Positions 1 to 8,564 of a stretch of DNA of 64,000 bases are shown piece by piece. The DNA comes from Myxococcus hansupus (GTDB taxonomy: Bacteria > Myxococcota > Myxococcia > Myxococcales > Myxococcaceae), in NCBI RefSeq assembly GCF_000280925.3, contig NZ_CP012109.1:2190501-2254500 (forward strand), given 5' to 3'. Position 1 is the stretch's first letter, and the number at the start of each line of letters is the position of its first letter. The position numbers and the translations under genes were made by a program. Under the pieces are notes generated by a model. It did no database searches. It was not told where the DNA came from and was given only the letters and a program-made list of their open reading frames with translations.

Positions 1-179
1 CTCTCCACCACCTCGGCGCTCGCGCCCACGTAGGTGCTCGTCACGGTGACTTGTGGCGGCGCCAGGTCCGGGTACTGCGAGATGGGCAGCGTGGGGATGG
101 CAATCAGGCCCACCAGCGTCAGCAAGATGGAGCAGACGATGGCGAAGACGGGCCTACGGATGAAGAAGTCGACGAACAT
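1..179 (-). CDS. RND efflux transporter, permease subunit (partial, N-terminus only)
   Basis: Only the first 59 codons lie in the window; the gene runs off the left edge. The protein begins [13 protein letters not shown], the standard cytoplasmic start of AcrB/MexB-type inner-membrane pumps, then has one hydrophobic helix (about residues 11-29) and the periplasmic start [16 protein letters not shown] found in HAE1-family pumps. The family exports hydrophobic drugs, detergents or metabolites by proton antiport, in a tripartite complex with a membrane-fusion protein and an outer-membrane channel. Both partners are encoded immediately upstream on the same strand, with 22 bp between this start and the stop of the adaptor gene. 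The substrate cannot be judged from this fragment. Confidence 0.9.
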   Translation of the reverse strand, partial: MFVDFFIRRPVFAIVCSILLTLVGLIAIPTLPISQYPDLAPPQVTVTSTYVGASAEVVE

Positions 180-201
180 GGTGCTGTATCCGGCCCTTCG
201 T

Positions 202-1362
202 TCAGCGGCTCCCGCCGACAGTGCCGCCGCCATTGCCAGAGGCCCGGGGCGGGCCACTGCCAGTCGGCGCGGAGGGGACGTTGGACTGCTTGGGCGTCAC
301 GGCGGTGCCATCGCGCAGGGCCTGAAGCGAGGACACGGCGACCTGGTCACCGGACTGCAGCCCCTTCTCCACCACGTAGGCCATCTCTCCCAGCGCGCCC
401 AGGGTGATGGGGCGGCGCTCCACCACCGTCTTCCCATCCTTCGCCTGGACCACCATCGCGAAGGGCTGGCCGCTCTGACGAATCACGGCGAGCGCGGGAA
501 TCTGCAGCGCGTCCCGGGCCGAGTAGACGAGCCGCGAGCGCACCAGCTCACTGGGCCGCAGCCCCACGGTGTTGCGGAAGGCCGCCTTCACCTCCACCAA
601 CTGCGTGCGCGGGTCCGCCTGGGGCGCGACATAGAAGACGTTGCTGGTGAGAATCACCTTGCCCGCGCCGTCGAGGATTTCGAGCGCGGTGTCCGGCTTC
701 ATCGACCGGGCCCGCGTCGACGGCACGGACACGCTCACCTCGAGCACGTCCGCCTGGGCCACGCTGGTCAGCGGCGTCGCCAGGCCCACGTAGTCGCCCA
801 GCCGCACCAGCACGTCGCCCACGGTGCCGGCGAAGGGCGCGCGCACCAGGTGGTACTGCAACTGCACCTGACGCTGCGTCACCTGCGCGGCGGACGAACG
901 CGCCGCAGCCTGCGCGGCCTCCACCTGCGCGCGGCCCTGCTCCAGCTCCTGGGCGCTCGCGAGGCCTTCCTTGTACAGCGCCTCGGTGCGCTCCAGCGTG
1001 CGGCGCGCGAGCTGCAAGTTCACCTGGGTGGAGCTGAGCTGCGCCTGCGCGCTGTCGAGCGCGGCGGTGCCTTCACGCGAGTCCACCTCGAGGAGCGGCG
1101 CTCCCTGCTCCACCTTGTCACCGGGGCGCACGTGAATCTTGCGCACGTAGCCCACCACCTGCGGCAGCACGCTGACGCTCTGCCGCGACAGCAGTGAACC
1201 CAGGTACTCGCCGGTGTCCCGCACCTCGCGGGGCGTGAGCGTCACCACCTCGATTTCGCGCGGCGGCGGCGCCGGCGGGGCGGCCTTCTGCCCCGAACAA
1301 CCCGCCACCGTCGCCAGCAGGGTGACCCCCCACATCGCCTTCATCGGATTCACCAGTCGCAC
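202..1362 (-). CDS. RND efflux membrane-fusion (periplasmic adaptor) lipoprotein
   Basis: 386 residues. The N-terminus is a lipoprotein signal with lipobox VAGC, so the mature protein should be lipid-anchored in the periplasm. Next come the biotinyl-lipoyl half motif ([20 protein letters not shown], about residues 72-91), a long alpha-helical hairpin rich in Q, A and E (about 95-165), the second lipoyl half ([20 protein letters not shown]) and beta-barrel and membrane-proximal domains. This is the HlyD/AcrA architecture linking an RND pump to a TolC channel. The GTG start at 1362 has GGAGG four bases upstream and overlaps the end of the tolC-like gene by 13 bp; an ATG at 1344 is the alternative. 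The gene is the middle member of the efflux operon. Confidence 0.9.
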   Translation of the reverse strand: MRLVNPMKAMWGVTLLATVAGCSGQKAAPPAPPPREIEVVTLTPREVRDTGEYLGSLLSRQSVSVLPQVVGYVRKIHVRPGDKVEQGAPLLEVDSREGTAALDSAQAQLSSTQVNLQLARRTLERTEALYKEGLASAQELEQGRAQVEAAQAAARSSAAQVTQRQVQLQYHLVRAPFAGTVGDVLVRLGDYVGLATPLTSVAQADVLEVSVSVPSTRARSMKPDTALEILDGAGKVILTSNVFYVAPQADPRTQLVEVKAAFRNTVGLRPSELVRSRLVYSARDALQIPALAVIRQSGQPFAMVVQAKDGKTVVERRPITLGALGEMAYVVEKGLQSGDQVAVSSLQALRDGTAVTPKQSNVPSAPTGSGPPRASGNGGGTVGGSR

Positions 1363-2738
1363 CGCGCCTCCGTCAGGAATGCGTCCAGGCGCGCCTGGAC
1401 GAGCTCGAATTCACGCAGCACCAGGTTCAGCTCCGCCTGGCGCAGGGCCGCTCCGCTCTGCACCAGCTCGAGGCTGCTGCCGCGGCCCACTTCAAAGGAA
1501 CGTCGCGTGAGGCGGTCGGTCCGGTCCGCGAGTTCGCGGGACGCCACCGCCGTCGCCACCAGGGCCTCGGCCACCTCCACGCCGCGCCGGGCCTGGGCCA
1601 CCTGGATGGACACATTGCGCCGGATGTTCTCCAGCGTCTGCTCCGCCTGGCGCTCCACGCCTTCGCGCTCGCGGATGAGACCGCCGCGCAGACCGCCCTC
1701 CCAGATGGGGACGGAGAGCACCGCGGACACGCTCCAGATGGCCACGCGGCCAAAGCCCGGGTCCGTGGTGAGGCCAATGGCGGTGCTCGACAGGCCCAGC
1801 GTGGGCAGGTAGCCGGCGGTGGCCTGCTGGCGGCTGTCGCGCGCCGACTCCACCTGCGCGCGCGAGGCCACCAGGTCCGGGCGCTCGCTCACGTCCTTCA
1901 AGGGGACGCAGGCCTGCCGCGTCTCCTCGACCAGCCCCTGGAGGTTGAAGTCCCGGGTGACGCCCACCGCGGCGTCGAAGCCCACCGCGAGCCCCAGCGC
2001 CTCGCGGCTGCGGCGCAGTTGCTCATCGCCGGCGACGAGCGCGCCACGCGCCACCGCCACGTCCTGCTCCACGCGCACCACGTCGAGCTGGTTGCCCGCG
2101 CCCAGTTCATAGGTGCGCTGGGCGAGCGCGAAGCGCTCCAGGGCCTGGCGCAGACCCACGCGGTTGATCTCCGCGGCCCGCTCCGCCGCCACGGTGGAGA
2201 CCAGCACCTGCGCCAGTCCGCGCGTGAGCAGCCGCCGCGTCTCGGAGAGCGTCGCCACCGCGCTCTTCTCGGCGGCCACGGCGGAGGCGCGGCCACGCCA
2301 GGCGCTCACGTCCACCAGGGACTGCGACAGGTTCGCGTTGGCCGTGACGAGCGGCGAGGAGGGGCCGCCGTTTTCGCCCCCACCAATGCCGAACAGGGGC
2401 ATGCCACCCGCGCCGACGGGCAGGTCGGGGTTGAGGAGGTCCATGCCGACACTGGACGACAGCCGCGCATTGGGGAGCAGCGCGGACAGGGCCTGCCGGG
2501 AGCGGCCCGTGGCGCGCTCGACGCCGGCTTCGGCGGACCGGAGGTCGGTGGAGCGCTGTTTGAGGAGGACGAGCGCTTCGTCCCAGGACGTCACCTGCCG
2601 TGCGGCGGGGGCGACCGGGGTGAGCATCGCGTCCTCCACCTTCGGCTGGAAGGGGACGGGCGCAGGAATGGACGATGACGGCTCGGCCAGCGTCGACGCC
2701 GCGACGAGCGCCATGAGGATGACGGAAGGGGATGCCAT
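1350..2738 (-). CDS. TolC-family outer-membrane efflux protein
   Basis: 462 residues from ATG 2738, chosen because it gives a signal-like N-terminus (MASPSVILMALVAASTLA). The open frame extends further upstream, but into the promoter region. The protein has the two OEP repeats of TolC-type trimeric channels, long amphipathic helices rich in A, Q, E and R, with recurring motifs of the type SWDEALVLLKQRSTDL and YELGAGNQLDVVRVEQD; the second repeat ends FEVGRGSSLELVQSGAALRQAELNLV. It should form the outer-membrane duct of the tripartite pump. It is the first gene of the operon and is divergent from a MarR gene, so the operon is probably repressed by that protein. No clear Shine-Dalgarno precedes the chosen ATG. 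Confidence 0.88.
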   Translation of the reverse strand: MASPSVILMALVAASTLAEPSSSIPAPVPFQPKVEDAMLTPVAPAARQVTSWDEALVLLKQRSTDLRSAEAGVERATGRSRQALSALLPNARLSSSVGMDLLNPDLPVGAGGMPLFGIGGGENGGPSSPLVTANANLSQSLVDVSAWRGRASAVAAEKSAVATLSETRRLLTRGLAQVLVSTVAAERAAEINRVGLRQALERFALAQRTYELGAGNQLDVVRVEQDVAVARGALVAGDEQLRRSREALGLAVGFDAAVGVTRDFNLQGLVEETRQACVPLKDVSERPDLVASRAQVESARDSRQQATAGYLPTLGLSSTAIGLTTDPGFGRVAIWSVSAVLSVPIWEGGLRGGLIREREGVERQAEQTLENIRRNVSIQVAQARRGVEVAEALVATAVASRELADRTDRLTRRSFEVGRGSSLELVQSGAALRQAELNLVLREFELVQARLDAFLTEARCDW

Positions 2739-2818
2739 ACCAGGAGGAAGAGTTGGGTGAACCGCGTGTGGGCTGAAAACTTCCCCCCGTTGCGACGAAT
2801 CGCGTCGAGTCGATGTAA

Positions 2819-2848
2819 TTGACAACAGTTGTAGTCTGCAACCATCTT
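2819..2848. promoter_or_regulatory. Divergent promoter/operator between tolC-like and marR genes
   Basis: TTGACA at 2819-2824 is a good -35 box reading toward marR, with a weak -10 (CATCTT) at 2843-2848, 18 bp away. An inverted repeat ACAAC-A-GTTGT (2822-2832) overlaps the -35 box. Its position suggests the MarR operator controlling both directions, but the half-sites are short. Confidence 0.45.
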
Positions 2849-2856
2849 TAGGTGAG

Positions 2857-3312
2857 ATGACTGTTCCGGAGCAAATGGCCTCTCTGCGCCGCGCGATTCG
2901 CCGCCTCATCACCGAGCGACTGGGCGAGCAGACGGGCAGGCCGTTCATGCAACTGTTGGCCTTGAAGGCGATTTCCGACGGAGTGCGGAGTCAGTCCGCC
3001 ATCGCGGAGCGCCTCTTCGTGGACGCACCCGCGGTGAGCCGGCTGGTGGCGCGTCTGGAAGAAGATGGGCTGGTGAGCCGAGGCACCAGCGATGACCGCC
3101 GGTGTGTGCGCCTGGAGCTGTCCGCCGCGGGGCGGGACGAGCTGGGGCTCCTGGACGACGCGCTCGTGTGGACGGACGAGGAGATTCTCCGTCACATCAC
3201 GGGCGCGGAGATGGCGGAGTTCAAGCGCATCATGGAGAAGCTCCAGACAGGGCTCATCCAGGCCCGCGGTCCGCTTCCCGTGGACGGCTGCGGCGTCGCC
3301 CCCGAATCCTGA
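2857..3312 (+). CDS. MarR-family transcriptional regulator
   Basis: 151 residues. The centre is a winged helix-turn-helix: SQSAIAERLFVDAPAVSRLVARLEEDGLVSRG is the recognition region, followed by the MarR wing DDRRCVRLELSAAGRDEL (the family usually has DRR...L T..G). MarR proteins bind palindromes as dimers and release DNA on binding phenolic or other toxic ligands, which are often the substrates of the adjacent pump. The gene is divergent from the RND operon with a short palindrome in the shared promoter, so repression of both the pump and itself is the simplest reading. The ATG at 2857 follows AGGTGAG very closely; an ATG at 2875 is possible. Confidence 0.9.
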   Translation: MTVPEQMASLRRAIRRLITERLGEQTGRPFMQLLALKAISDGVRSQSAIAERLFVDAPAVSRLVARLEEDGLVSRGTSDDRRCVRLELSAAGRDELGLLDDALVWTDEEILRHITGAEMAEFKRIMEKLQTGLIQARGPLPVDGCGVAPES

Positions 3313-3329
3313 AGCGGTGAAACGGCGAA

Positions 3330-3364
3330 GGGCCCGGCCCTGGAATCTCCAGGAAGCCGAGCCC
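3330..3364. terminator. Stem-loop between convergent genes
   Basis: The arms GGGC..GGC.CTGG and CCAG..GCC..GCCC pair around a short loop (core CCTGG-AATCT-CCAGG). It lies between the ends of marR and the coiled-coil gene on the opposite strand. There is no strong T-run, so it is only a probable bidirectional terminator. Confidence 0.5.
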
Positions 3365-3393
3365 CTCGTCCTACCCGTGGACGGGTGATTGCG

Positions 3394-4446
3394 TCAGGCC
3401 TGCGCGGGCTTCGACTCGGTGTCGGCCGGCGCGTTCTCCGGGGCCTGCTCGGCGTCCGGCGTGGACTCGGGCTGCTGCGGGGCGGCGGCCTGGGCCTCCA
3501 CCTCGGCGCGCACGCGCGAGGTCTCCTCGGTCCGCTGGTCGCTGGCGGCCACTTCTTCCGGCGTCAGCTCGGTGCGGTCGGCCAGCATGCCCGTCTTCTT
3601 CTCCAGGTCCTTGATGGCCCGGCGAAGCAGGTCGCGCTCCAGCAGCGTGCGGTTGAGGCGCTTCTCCAGGGCCTTGTACTTGTCGCGGCTCAGGTCGAGG
3701 TCGTGCTTGGTGGCCGTGTAGACGCGCTGCTGCGTCTCCTGGCGGCCCTTCACCCGGCGCAGCTCCTTCTCGGCCTCCGCCGCGCGGTTGCGGTCCTTGT
3801 TCGCCGAGTGCTCCAGCCGCTCCATCTTCTCTCGGTCGGCGTCGTTCAGCTCGCGGAAGCGGCGCTGGCCACGCTCCTGGGGCACCGTCTCCGTGGCGGT
3901 GGGCACCACCGGCACGACGGCGGCGATGACGGACTCGCCCTCCTGCGCGGGGGCGGCCACCTGCGCGGCGGGCTCGGGCACGGCGGGAGCGACCGGCGCG
4001 GGCGCCACGGGCGCGGGCTGCGGACGGCGGCCCTTGTTCTCCACTTCGGCCTTCAGCCGCTGGTTCTCCACCAGCGCGTGGGACAGCTCCTCGCGGGTCC
4101 GCTCGAGCTGCGTGGAGGCGCTGCGCTCCACCTCGGCGCGGGCCTTGGCCAGCTCCTGGGCGCCCTTGTCGGTCTCCTTCTGCTCGTAGAGCTTGCGCTT
4201 GGCCTGCTTCAGTTGCTCCTTCACGTCCTGGAGCTGATTGCGTTGCTCATCCAGTTCCTTCTGCTTGCGCTGGACCTCCGCTTCGGCCTTGGCGCGTGCC
4301 TGCGAATCCGTCACCAGCTCGGCGCGGGGCGCGGACGAAGACGACGCGGCATGCGAGGGGAGCGCGGCGGCCTTGGGGCCGGCGAAGAGATTGAAATAGA
4401 GCGAGATGGCGAGCCCGACAGCAAGGGCGAGGACCAGGACCAGCAC
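3394..4446 (-). CDS. Membrane-anchored coiled-coil protein of unknown function
   Basis: 350 residues from GTG 4446, which has GGAGG eight bases upstream; the frame is open further upstream but looks non-coding. One N-terminal membrane helix (LVLVLALAVGLAISLYFNLF, about residues 2-21) is followed by an Ala/Ser linker, a long charged coiled coil (about 50-150, heptads rich in K, E, Q and L), a proline/alanine-rich hinge, a second coiled coil (about 200-310) and an acidic Ala/Pro-rich tail. I recognise no enzymatic domain. The shape suggests a structural or scaffold protein at the inner membrane. It reads away from marR, and htpX lies upstream on the same strand with a gap of about 160 bp, so it may have its own promoter. 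Confidence 0.75.
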   Translation of the reverse strand: MLVLVLALAVGLAISLYFNLFAGPKAAALPSHAASSSSAPRAELVTDSQARAKAEAEVQRKQKELDEQRNQLQDVKEQLKQAKRKLYEQKETDKGAQELAKARAEVERSASTQLERTREELSHALVENQRLKAEVENKGRRPQPAPVAPAPVAPAVPEPAAQVAAPAQEGESVIAAVVPVVPTATETVPQERGQRRFRELNDADREKMERLEHSANKDRNRAAEAEKELRRVKGRQETQQRVYTATKHDLDLSRDKYKALEKRLNRTLLERDLLRRAIKDLEKKTGMLADRTELTPEEVAASDQRTEETSRVRAEVEAQAAAPQQPESTPDAEQAPENAPADTESKPAQA

Positions 4447-4606
4447 GGGAACGACCTCCACGGGGAAATGCAAAAAGCGGGGCAGCCTACCGTCAGCCCC
4501 CGGCGCGTCAAGGGTCCACTGCTGGACGTGCTCCGCTTCACTCTGTGAATCCCACGGGCTGGCCCGGGCGGCGGCCCGGCGGACGGCCCGGTGTCCGGCG
4601 GCCCCC

Positions 4607-5589
4607 TCAGTACCCGGACTCCCAGCCGCCACGCCCCGCGCCGCGAGCCCCCCGCTGTGCGCCCATCTGCCGCAGCCGCCGCACCCGTTCCGGGATGGGC
4701 GGGTGGGTGGAGAACAGCGCCATCACCCCGCCATGGTGGAGCGGGTTGACGATGAAGAGGTGGGAGGTGGCGGGGGCCTTGTCATAGGGGATGGCCTCGG
4801 CGCCCCGCTCCAGCTTCAGCAGGGCATCCGCGAGCGCATCCGGATCACCGGCCAGCTCGGCGCCCGTCTGGTCCGCGCCGTACTCCCGGGAGCGGCTGAC
4901 CGCCAACTGCAGCAAGGTGGCGGCGATGGGGCCACCAGCAGCAGGCCCAGGTTGGCGAAGGCGCTGCCCAGGCCGCCCCGGTTGTCGTTGTCGCCGCGGC
5001 TCAGCATGGAGCCGCCGAACCAGAACAGCATCTGCGCGGCGTAGCTGATGATGCCCGCCAGGGTGGCCGCCACCGTTCCAATCAGGGTGTCCCGGTTGCG
5101 CACGTGGCCCAACTCGTGGGCCAGCACGCCCTCCAGCTCGCGCCGGTCGAGGATGTCCAGGATGCCCGCTGTCACCGCGATGGCCGCGTGGCTGGGGTTG
5201 CGGCCGGTGGCGAACGCGTTGGGGGCGGCCGTGGGCAGGATGTAGACCTTGGGTTTGGGCATTCCCGCTCGGGCCGCCAGCCGCTCCACCATCTCGTGCA
5301 GCCAGGGGGCCTGTTCACGGGGCAGCGGCTTCGCGCCATGGATGGCCAACGCGATGCGGTCGCTGAACCAGTACGAGCCGAAGTTCATCACCACGGCGAA
5401 GAGGACCGCGAACATCAAGCCCTGGGGGCCGCCCAAGCGGTCGCCGATGACGAGCACCAACGCCGTCAGGCCCGCCAGCAGCACCGTGGTCTTCAGGGCG
5501 TTGCCCAGCCGGTGCCACCCGCCGCCGCCGTGCAGCGCCGGGCGGCTTTCGCCAACGTGGGGTGCGTCAAAGGTGTCTGTGCTCGCCAT
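4607..5589 (-). pseudogene. htpX: HtpX-like M48 zinc metalloprotease, frameshifted
   Basis: From ATG 5589 (GGAGGCGAGG upstream) the frame encodes two membrane helices (about residues 31-70), the zinc motif HELGH within LEGVLAHELGHVRNRDTLIG, and further hydrophobic segments up to LLLVAP. The frame then breaks: the next family motif, LLQLAVSRSREYGAD with the third zinc ligand Glu, continues in another frame to a stop at 4607. Joining the two restores a full-length HtpX of about 327 residues. The break falls in a run of four G on the + strand (4928-4931) where five would restore the frame. HtpX is a membrane quality-control protease. A sequencing or assembly error is as likely as a real mutation. 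Confidence 0.85.
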
Positions 5590-5698
5590 GGCCGCCTCGC
5601 CTCCAGGCCCCGAGTGGGACCTTCCACCCGGAAACGTAAACAGGCGTGCGGCCGCGGCAATGAAGGCGCCCCCCGGTGGGACTGCACCGGGGAGGCGG

Positions 5699-7144
5699 CT
5701 AGGGTCGCTCGGCCGTCGCGGAGCGCAGGGGAGAGCGCAGGCGGATGGGCGGCGAGTCGGGCGCCGGGCGAATCCAGCGCTTGGGCGCAAGCCCGTCCAC
5801 TTCGCGAGCCAGGTCCACGTCCGGGTCCAGCAGCAACTCCGCCGGGCGGCCGTTGAGGGAAACGATGGCCTCCGCGTGGACCGTCACGGCCCCCTTGCCC
5901 TGGGCCTCGAAGTCCCGGGCGATGTGCCGCGCGAGCTGGAGGATGAGGTCGGGCTGCACGGACATCTCCCGCTCCTGCAGGCGCGTGAGGTACTGGCTGG
6001 GTGACACGTGCCACTCGTGGTCCGACGCCGGGGCGCGGACGATGAACGTCACGCTGCCGTTCTTCTCCCGTGCCATCACCCGCCAGGAGAAGCGCATGCC
6101 CTGCTCGTGCCAGAGCACGTTGCCACCATAGAGGTGCGTGCGGAGGGGCACGGCGACCTGCACGACGGCGTAGGCCACGGCCAGTCCGAGCGCGGCCCGG
6201 CCCTTCCAGCCCGGCGGCGTCACCTCGGAGGTGGCGGGCACGGACGCGGGCGGAGCGGTGTTCCTCGCGAGGCGCGCGCGCAGTCCATGGATCAGCCGCC
6301 GCGGCCACGAGGCCTCGAAGAACACGAGCGCGCCGGTCACCATGATGACGGGGAACATGCCAATGGGGAACAGCGCGGAGGTGGCCGCGTGGAACCCGAG
6401 CACGACCACGTAGGCGAAGGGCCGCAGCTTCCGCGTGAGCAGGAAGGCGACGATGGTGGTGTCGAAGAGGAAGCCCGACCAGGCCGCGACGTAGGCGACC
6501 CACGGCGCGTCGAGCCAGGGCCCTACGACGGGCAGGCTCGTCCGCGCCGACAGCCAGATGCTCAGCGGCTGCGCGTGCAGCAGCCAGTCGCTGGTCAACT
6601 TCGCGAGCCCCGCGAAGACGTAGACGACGCCGACCTGGAAGCGCAGCAGCCACGTACACCACGCGGGAAGCGCGTCACCGCGCAGCGCGGGCTTGCGCCA
6701 CGCGTCCACCGAGAAGGCCCGGTGCGTGGGCACGAAGAACATGAGCCCCAGCAGCAGGCTCACCAGGTAGTAGTGGTTGAGGTAGTTGCTGACGTCCACC
6801 AACTGGACGTAGCTGAAGGCGACGAACAGCAGGGCCACCGTCACCCGGTAGAACAGCCCCACCGCCATGCACAGCCCGAGCACCGCGAGCAGCGCGAAGA
6901 CCCCGTGCATCCACGGCGCGGGCAGCGCGGGCACCCAGCCGAAGCCCCAGTAGGTGAAGTGGAAGCGGGGGCCGGTGAACAGCACGTCCACCCACCCATA
7001 GGCGAGGAACCGCACCGCCGACACGAAGACGAGCAGTCCCAGCGCCACGCGGAACGCCACCAGCGCCGCGATGTCTCGCGGCGCCAGCAGCGCCTTCCAG
7101 AGGCGCCCGGACGCGGGGCGCTCGCCGGTCGCCACTTCAGTCAT
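5699..7144 (-). CDS. HTTM-domain membrane protein (vitamin K-dependent gamma-carboxylase-like)
   Basis: 481 residues. The first 300 or so hold roughly eight hydrophobic helices with motifs of the HTTM / gamma-carboxylase family: ALVAFRVALGLLVF at the first helix, YLNHYYLVSLLLGLMFFVPTHRAFSVD, and FQVGVVYVFAGLAKLTSDWL. The last 170 residues form a soluble region with the sequence FSWRVMAREKNGSVTF. In animals the family carboxylates glutamates using vitamin K; bacterial members have mostly unknown roles. The start overlaps the end of the imelysin gene by 8 bp, so the two are translationally coupled, and a Fur-like site precedes the pair. I infer a role linked to iron limitation. Gamma-carboxylase activity is not established. 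Confidence 0.82.
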   Translation of the reverse strand: MTEVATGERPASGRLWKALLAPRDIAALVAFRVALGLLVFVSAVRFLAYGWVDVLFTGPRFHFTYWGFGWVPALPAPWMHGVFALLAVLGLCMAVGLFYRVTVALLFVAFSYVQLVDVSNYLNHYYLVSLLLGLMFFVPTHRAFSVDAWRKPALRGDALPAWCTWLLRFQVGVVYVFAGLAKLTSDWLLHAQPLSIWLSARTSLPVVGPWLDAPWVAYVAAWSGFLFDTTIVAFLLTRKLRPFAYVVVLGFHAATSALFPIGMFPVIMVTGALVFFEASWPRRLIHGLRARLARNTAPPASVPATSEVTPPGWKGRAALGLAVAYAVVQVAVPLRTHLYGGNVLWHEQGMRFSWRVMAREKNGSVTFIVRAPASDHEWHVSPSQYLTRLQEREMSVQPDLILQLARHIARDFEAQGKGAVTVHAEAIVSLNGRPAELLLDPDVDLAREVDGLAPKRWIRPAPDSPPIRLRSPLRSATAERP

Positions 7145-8375
7145 TGTCCCCCTCGACGGACTGGGGCAGCTCCAGGTCCAGCACCGTGACGAGCTCCGTC
7201 TTGAGCACGTCCGTCACGCCCTTGACGGACTCGTACATCGCCCGCACCGCGGCCTTGTCCTGCGCCAGCACCGTGGTGACGTCTTCACCCGGCAGCGCCT
7301 CGATGCCCGCCGCCGCCGCCACGTTGCGCTCGCGCAGCTTCGTCGCCAGCGCGTTGGCGCCCGAGGCCTCGAGCAAATCGTCGAAGCCCGTGCCGGAGAA
7401 GTTCTCGCCGCAGCCCTCGGTGATGCGCCGGTAGCCCGTCAGGTTGGCCCGGATGTTGGCCTTGGAGCGCGCCGCGAACTGCGACTCCAGGTGCTCGGGG
7501 CAGGTGGACGTGGTGCAGTCCCGCATCCCCAGGGGACGCGCCAGCTTGAGGTCCTTCACCTCGCGCTCGAAGTAGAAGATGGCGTCGCTGATGGAGTTCA
7601 GCGCCGCCTGCGTCGACGGGTACACGGCATTGCCCGAGCCCGCCGTCGTCAGCGTCTGGGTGAAGTTGCCCTGGTCCGCGGCCCACGCGTTCACCAGCGC
7701 GTCCGCGCGGCGGTGGACGTCGGCGGCCACCACGGCGGCGTAGGCCCGCTTGCGCGCGGCCCGCTCATCCGCGGAGAGCGCCGCCCAGGTGCCCTGGGCC
7801 ACGATGGCGGAGGTGCTGGGGCACGCGGTGTCGTTGCCCTCGAAGAAGAGCAGGTACTCCAGCGCGTACAGGCCGCGGCGGCTCACCAGCGCGTTCTCGA
7901 AACCCGCGGACTCGTAGCTGCGGTTGACGATCTGCTCCTCGACGGCGCACCGGCTGACCAGGGGCCACGAGTAGATGTTGTCGCGAATCTCCGCGCCGCC
8001 CGACACGCTGCGGGGCGCGGCCGGACCGAACTGCATCACCTCCGCCACCTGCCACGCGTCCATGGCCTCGTGGAACGCCGCGCGCGCCGCGTCCCGCGTG
8101 GTGGCATCCGGCGTGGCCGCGTGGGCCGCCACGGCGGTCTCCAGCGCGGTGGCCTCGGTCTGGAACTCACGCGACGTCTGCAGCACACAGGCGGCGGACG
8201 ACGCCAGCAGCGCGGCCCGCGTGGTGGCCACCGGGTTGTCCGGCGTGTCGGTGCCCGCATCCGGAGGCTTCGGGCTGTCTGACTTGCAGGCCGACAGCGA
8301 GAGGAGGGCGGGGACCACGAACGCGAAGGCGCTCGCACGCAGGACGAAAAGGGGGCGCGAAGACACTGTGTTCAT
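7137..8375 (-). CDS. Imelysin-family (M75-like) lipoprotein
   Basis: 412 residues from ATG 8375, which gives a lipoprotein signal ending LLSLSAC and then a Pro/Asp-rich linker. The rest is all-helical and carries imelysin features: AFHEAMDAWQVAEVMQFGP, RDNIYSWPLVSRC and the duplicated helical bundle. The family motif GxHxxE is degenerate here, reading GLYALE, so the histidine is a tyrosine. Imelysin-like proteins are iron-regulated surface or periplasmic proteins often found with iron uptake genes; peptidase activity is doubtful in many. It is first in a two-gene operon with the HTTM gene, and a 14/19 match to the Fur consensus lies 28 bp upstream of its start. Confidence 0.85.
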   Translation of the reverse strand: MNTVSSRPLFVLRASAFAFVVPALLSLSACKSDSPKPPDAGTDTPDNPVATTRAALLASSAACVLQTSREFQTEATALETAVAAHAATPDATTRDAARAAFHEAMDAWQVAEVMQFGPAAPRSVSGGAEIRDNIYSWPLVSRCAVEEQIVNRSYESAGFENALVSRRGLYALEYLLFFEGNDTACPSTSAIVAQGTWAALSADERAARKRAYAAVVAADVHRRADALVNAWAADQGNFTQTLTTAGSGNAVYPSTQAALNSISDAIFYFEREVKDLKLARPLGMRDCTTSTCPEHLESQFAARSKANIRANLTGYRRITEGCGENFSGTGFDDLLEASGANALATKLRERNVAAAAGIEALPGEDVTTVLAQDKAAVRAMYESVKGVTDVLKTELVTVLDLELPQSVEGDND

Positions 8376-8402
8376 GGCCGGGCTCGGTAACACGGCGATG
8401 TT

Positions 8403-8421
8403 GTTAATGACAATCAACTTC
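8403..8421 (-). promoter_or_regulatory. Fur-box-like site upstream of the imelysin-HTTM operon
   Basis: The 19 bases match 14 of 19 positions of the consensus GATAATGATAATCATTATC, including the core AATGAcAATCA. It lies 28 bp upstream of the imelysin start, where a repressor would block transcription. Confidence 0.6.
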
Positions 8422-8507
8422 AAAATTTTCCCCGTATAACGTGCAGGCCAGCACAGCTTGGGTGTTGACCCACGGTGCGAATCCGGAGTAGGAGGCTGCC
8501 ACGTCGA

Positions 8508-8534
8508 AACTGATAACGATTATCGTTTGCAGTT
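8508..8534 (+). promoter_or_regulatory. Fur-box-like palindrome upstream of the delta-60 / TonB receptor genes
   Basis: AACTGATAACGAT, a central T at 8521, then ATCGTTTGCAGTT form a 27-bp inverted repeat with 11 of 13 arm positions paired. The inner 19 bp (8512-8530) match the Fur consensus at 14 positions. It stands 30 bp before the lipoprotein start. Confidence 0.72.
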
Positions 8535-8564
8535 AGAGATGATCCCGAGGAGGGGAAGAACATC

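Noticed and set aside
4925..4935. Programmed ribosomal frameshift in htpX
   Set aside because: No slippery heptamer of the usual type and no known need for a second htpX product; mutation or sequencing error is simpler.
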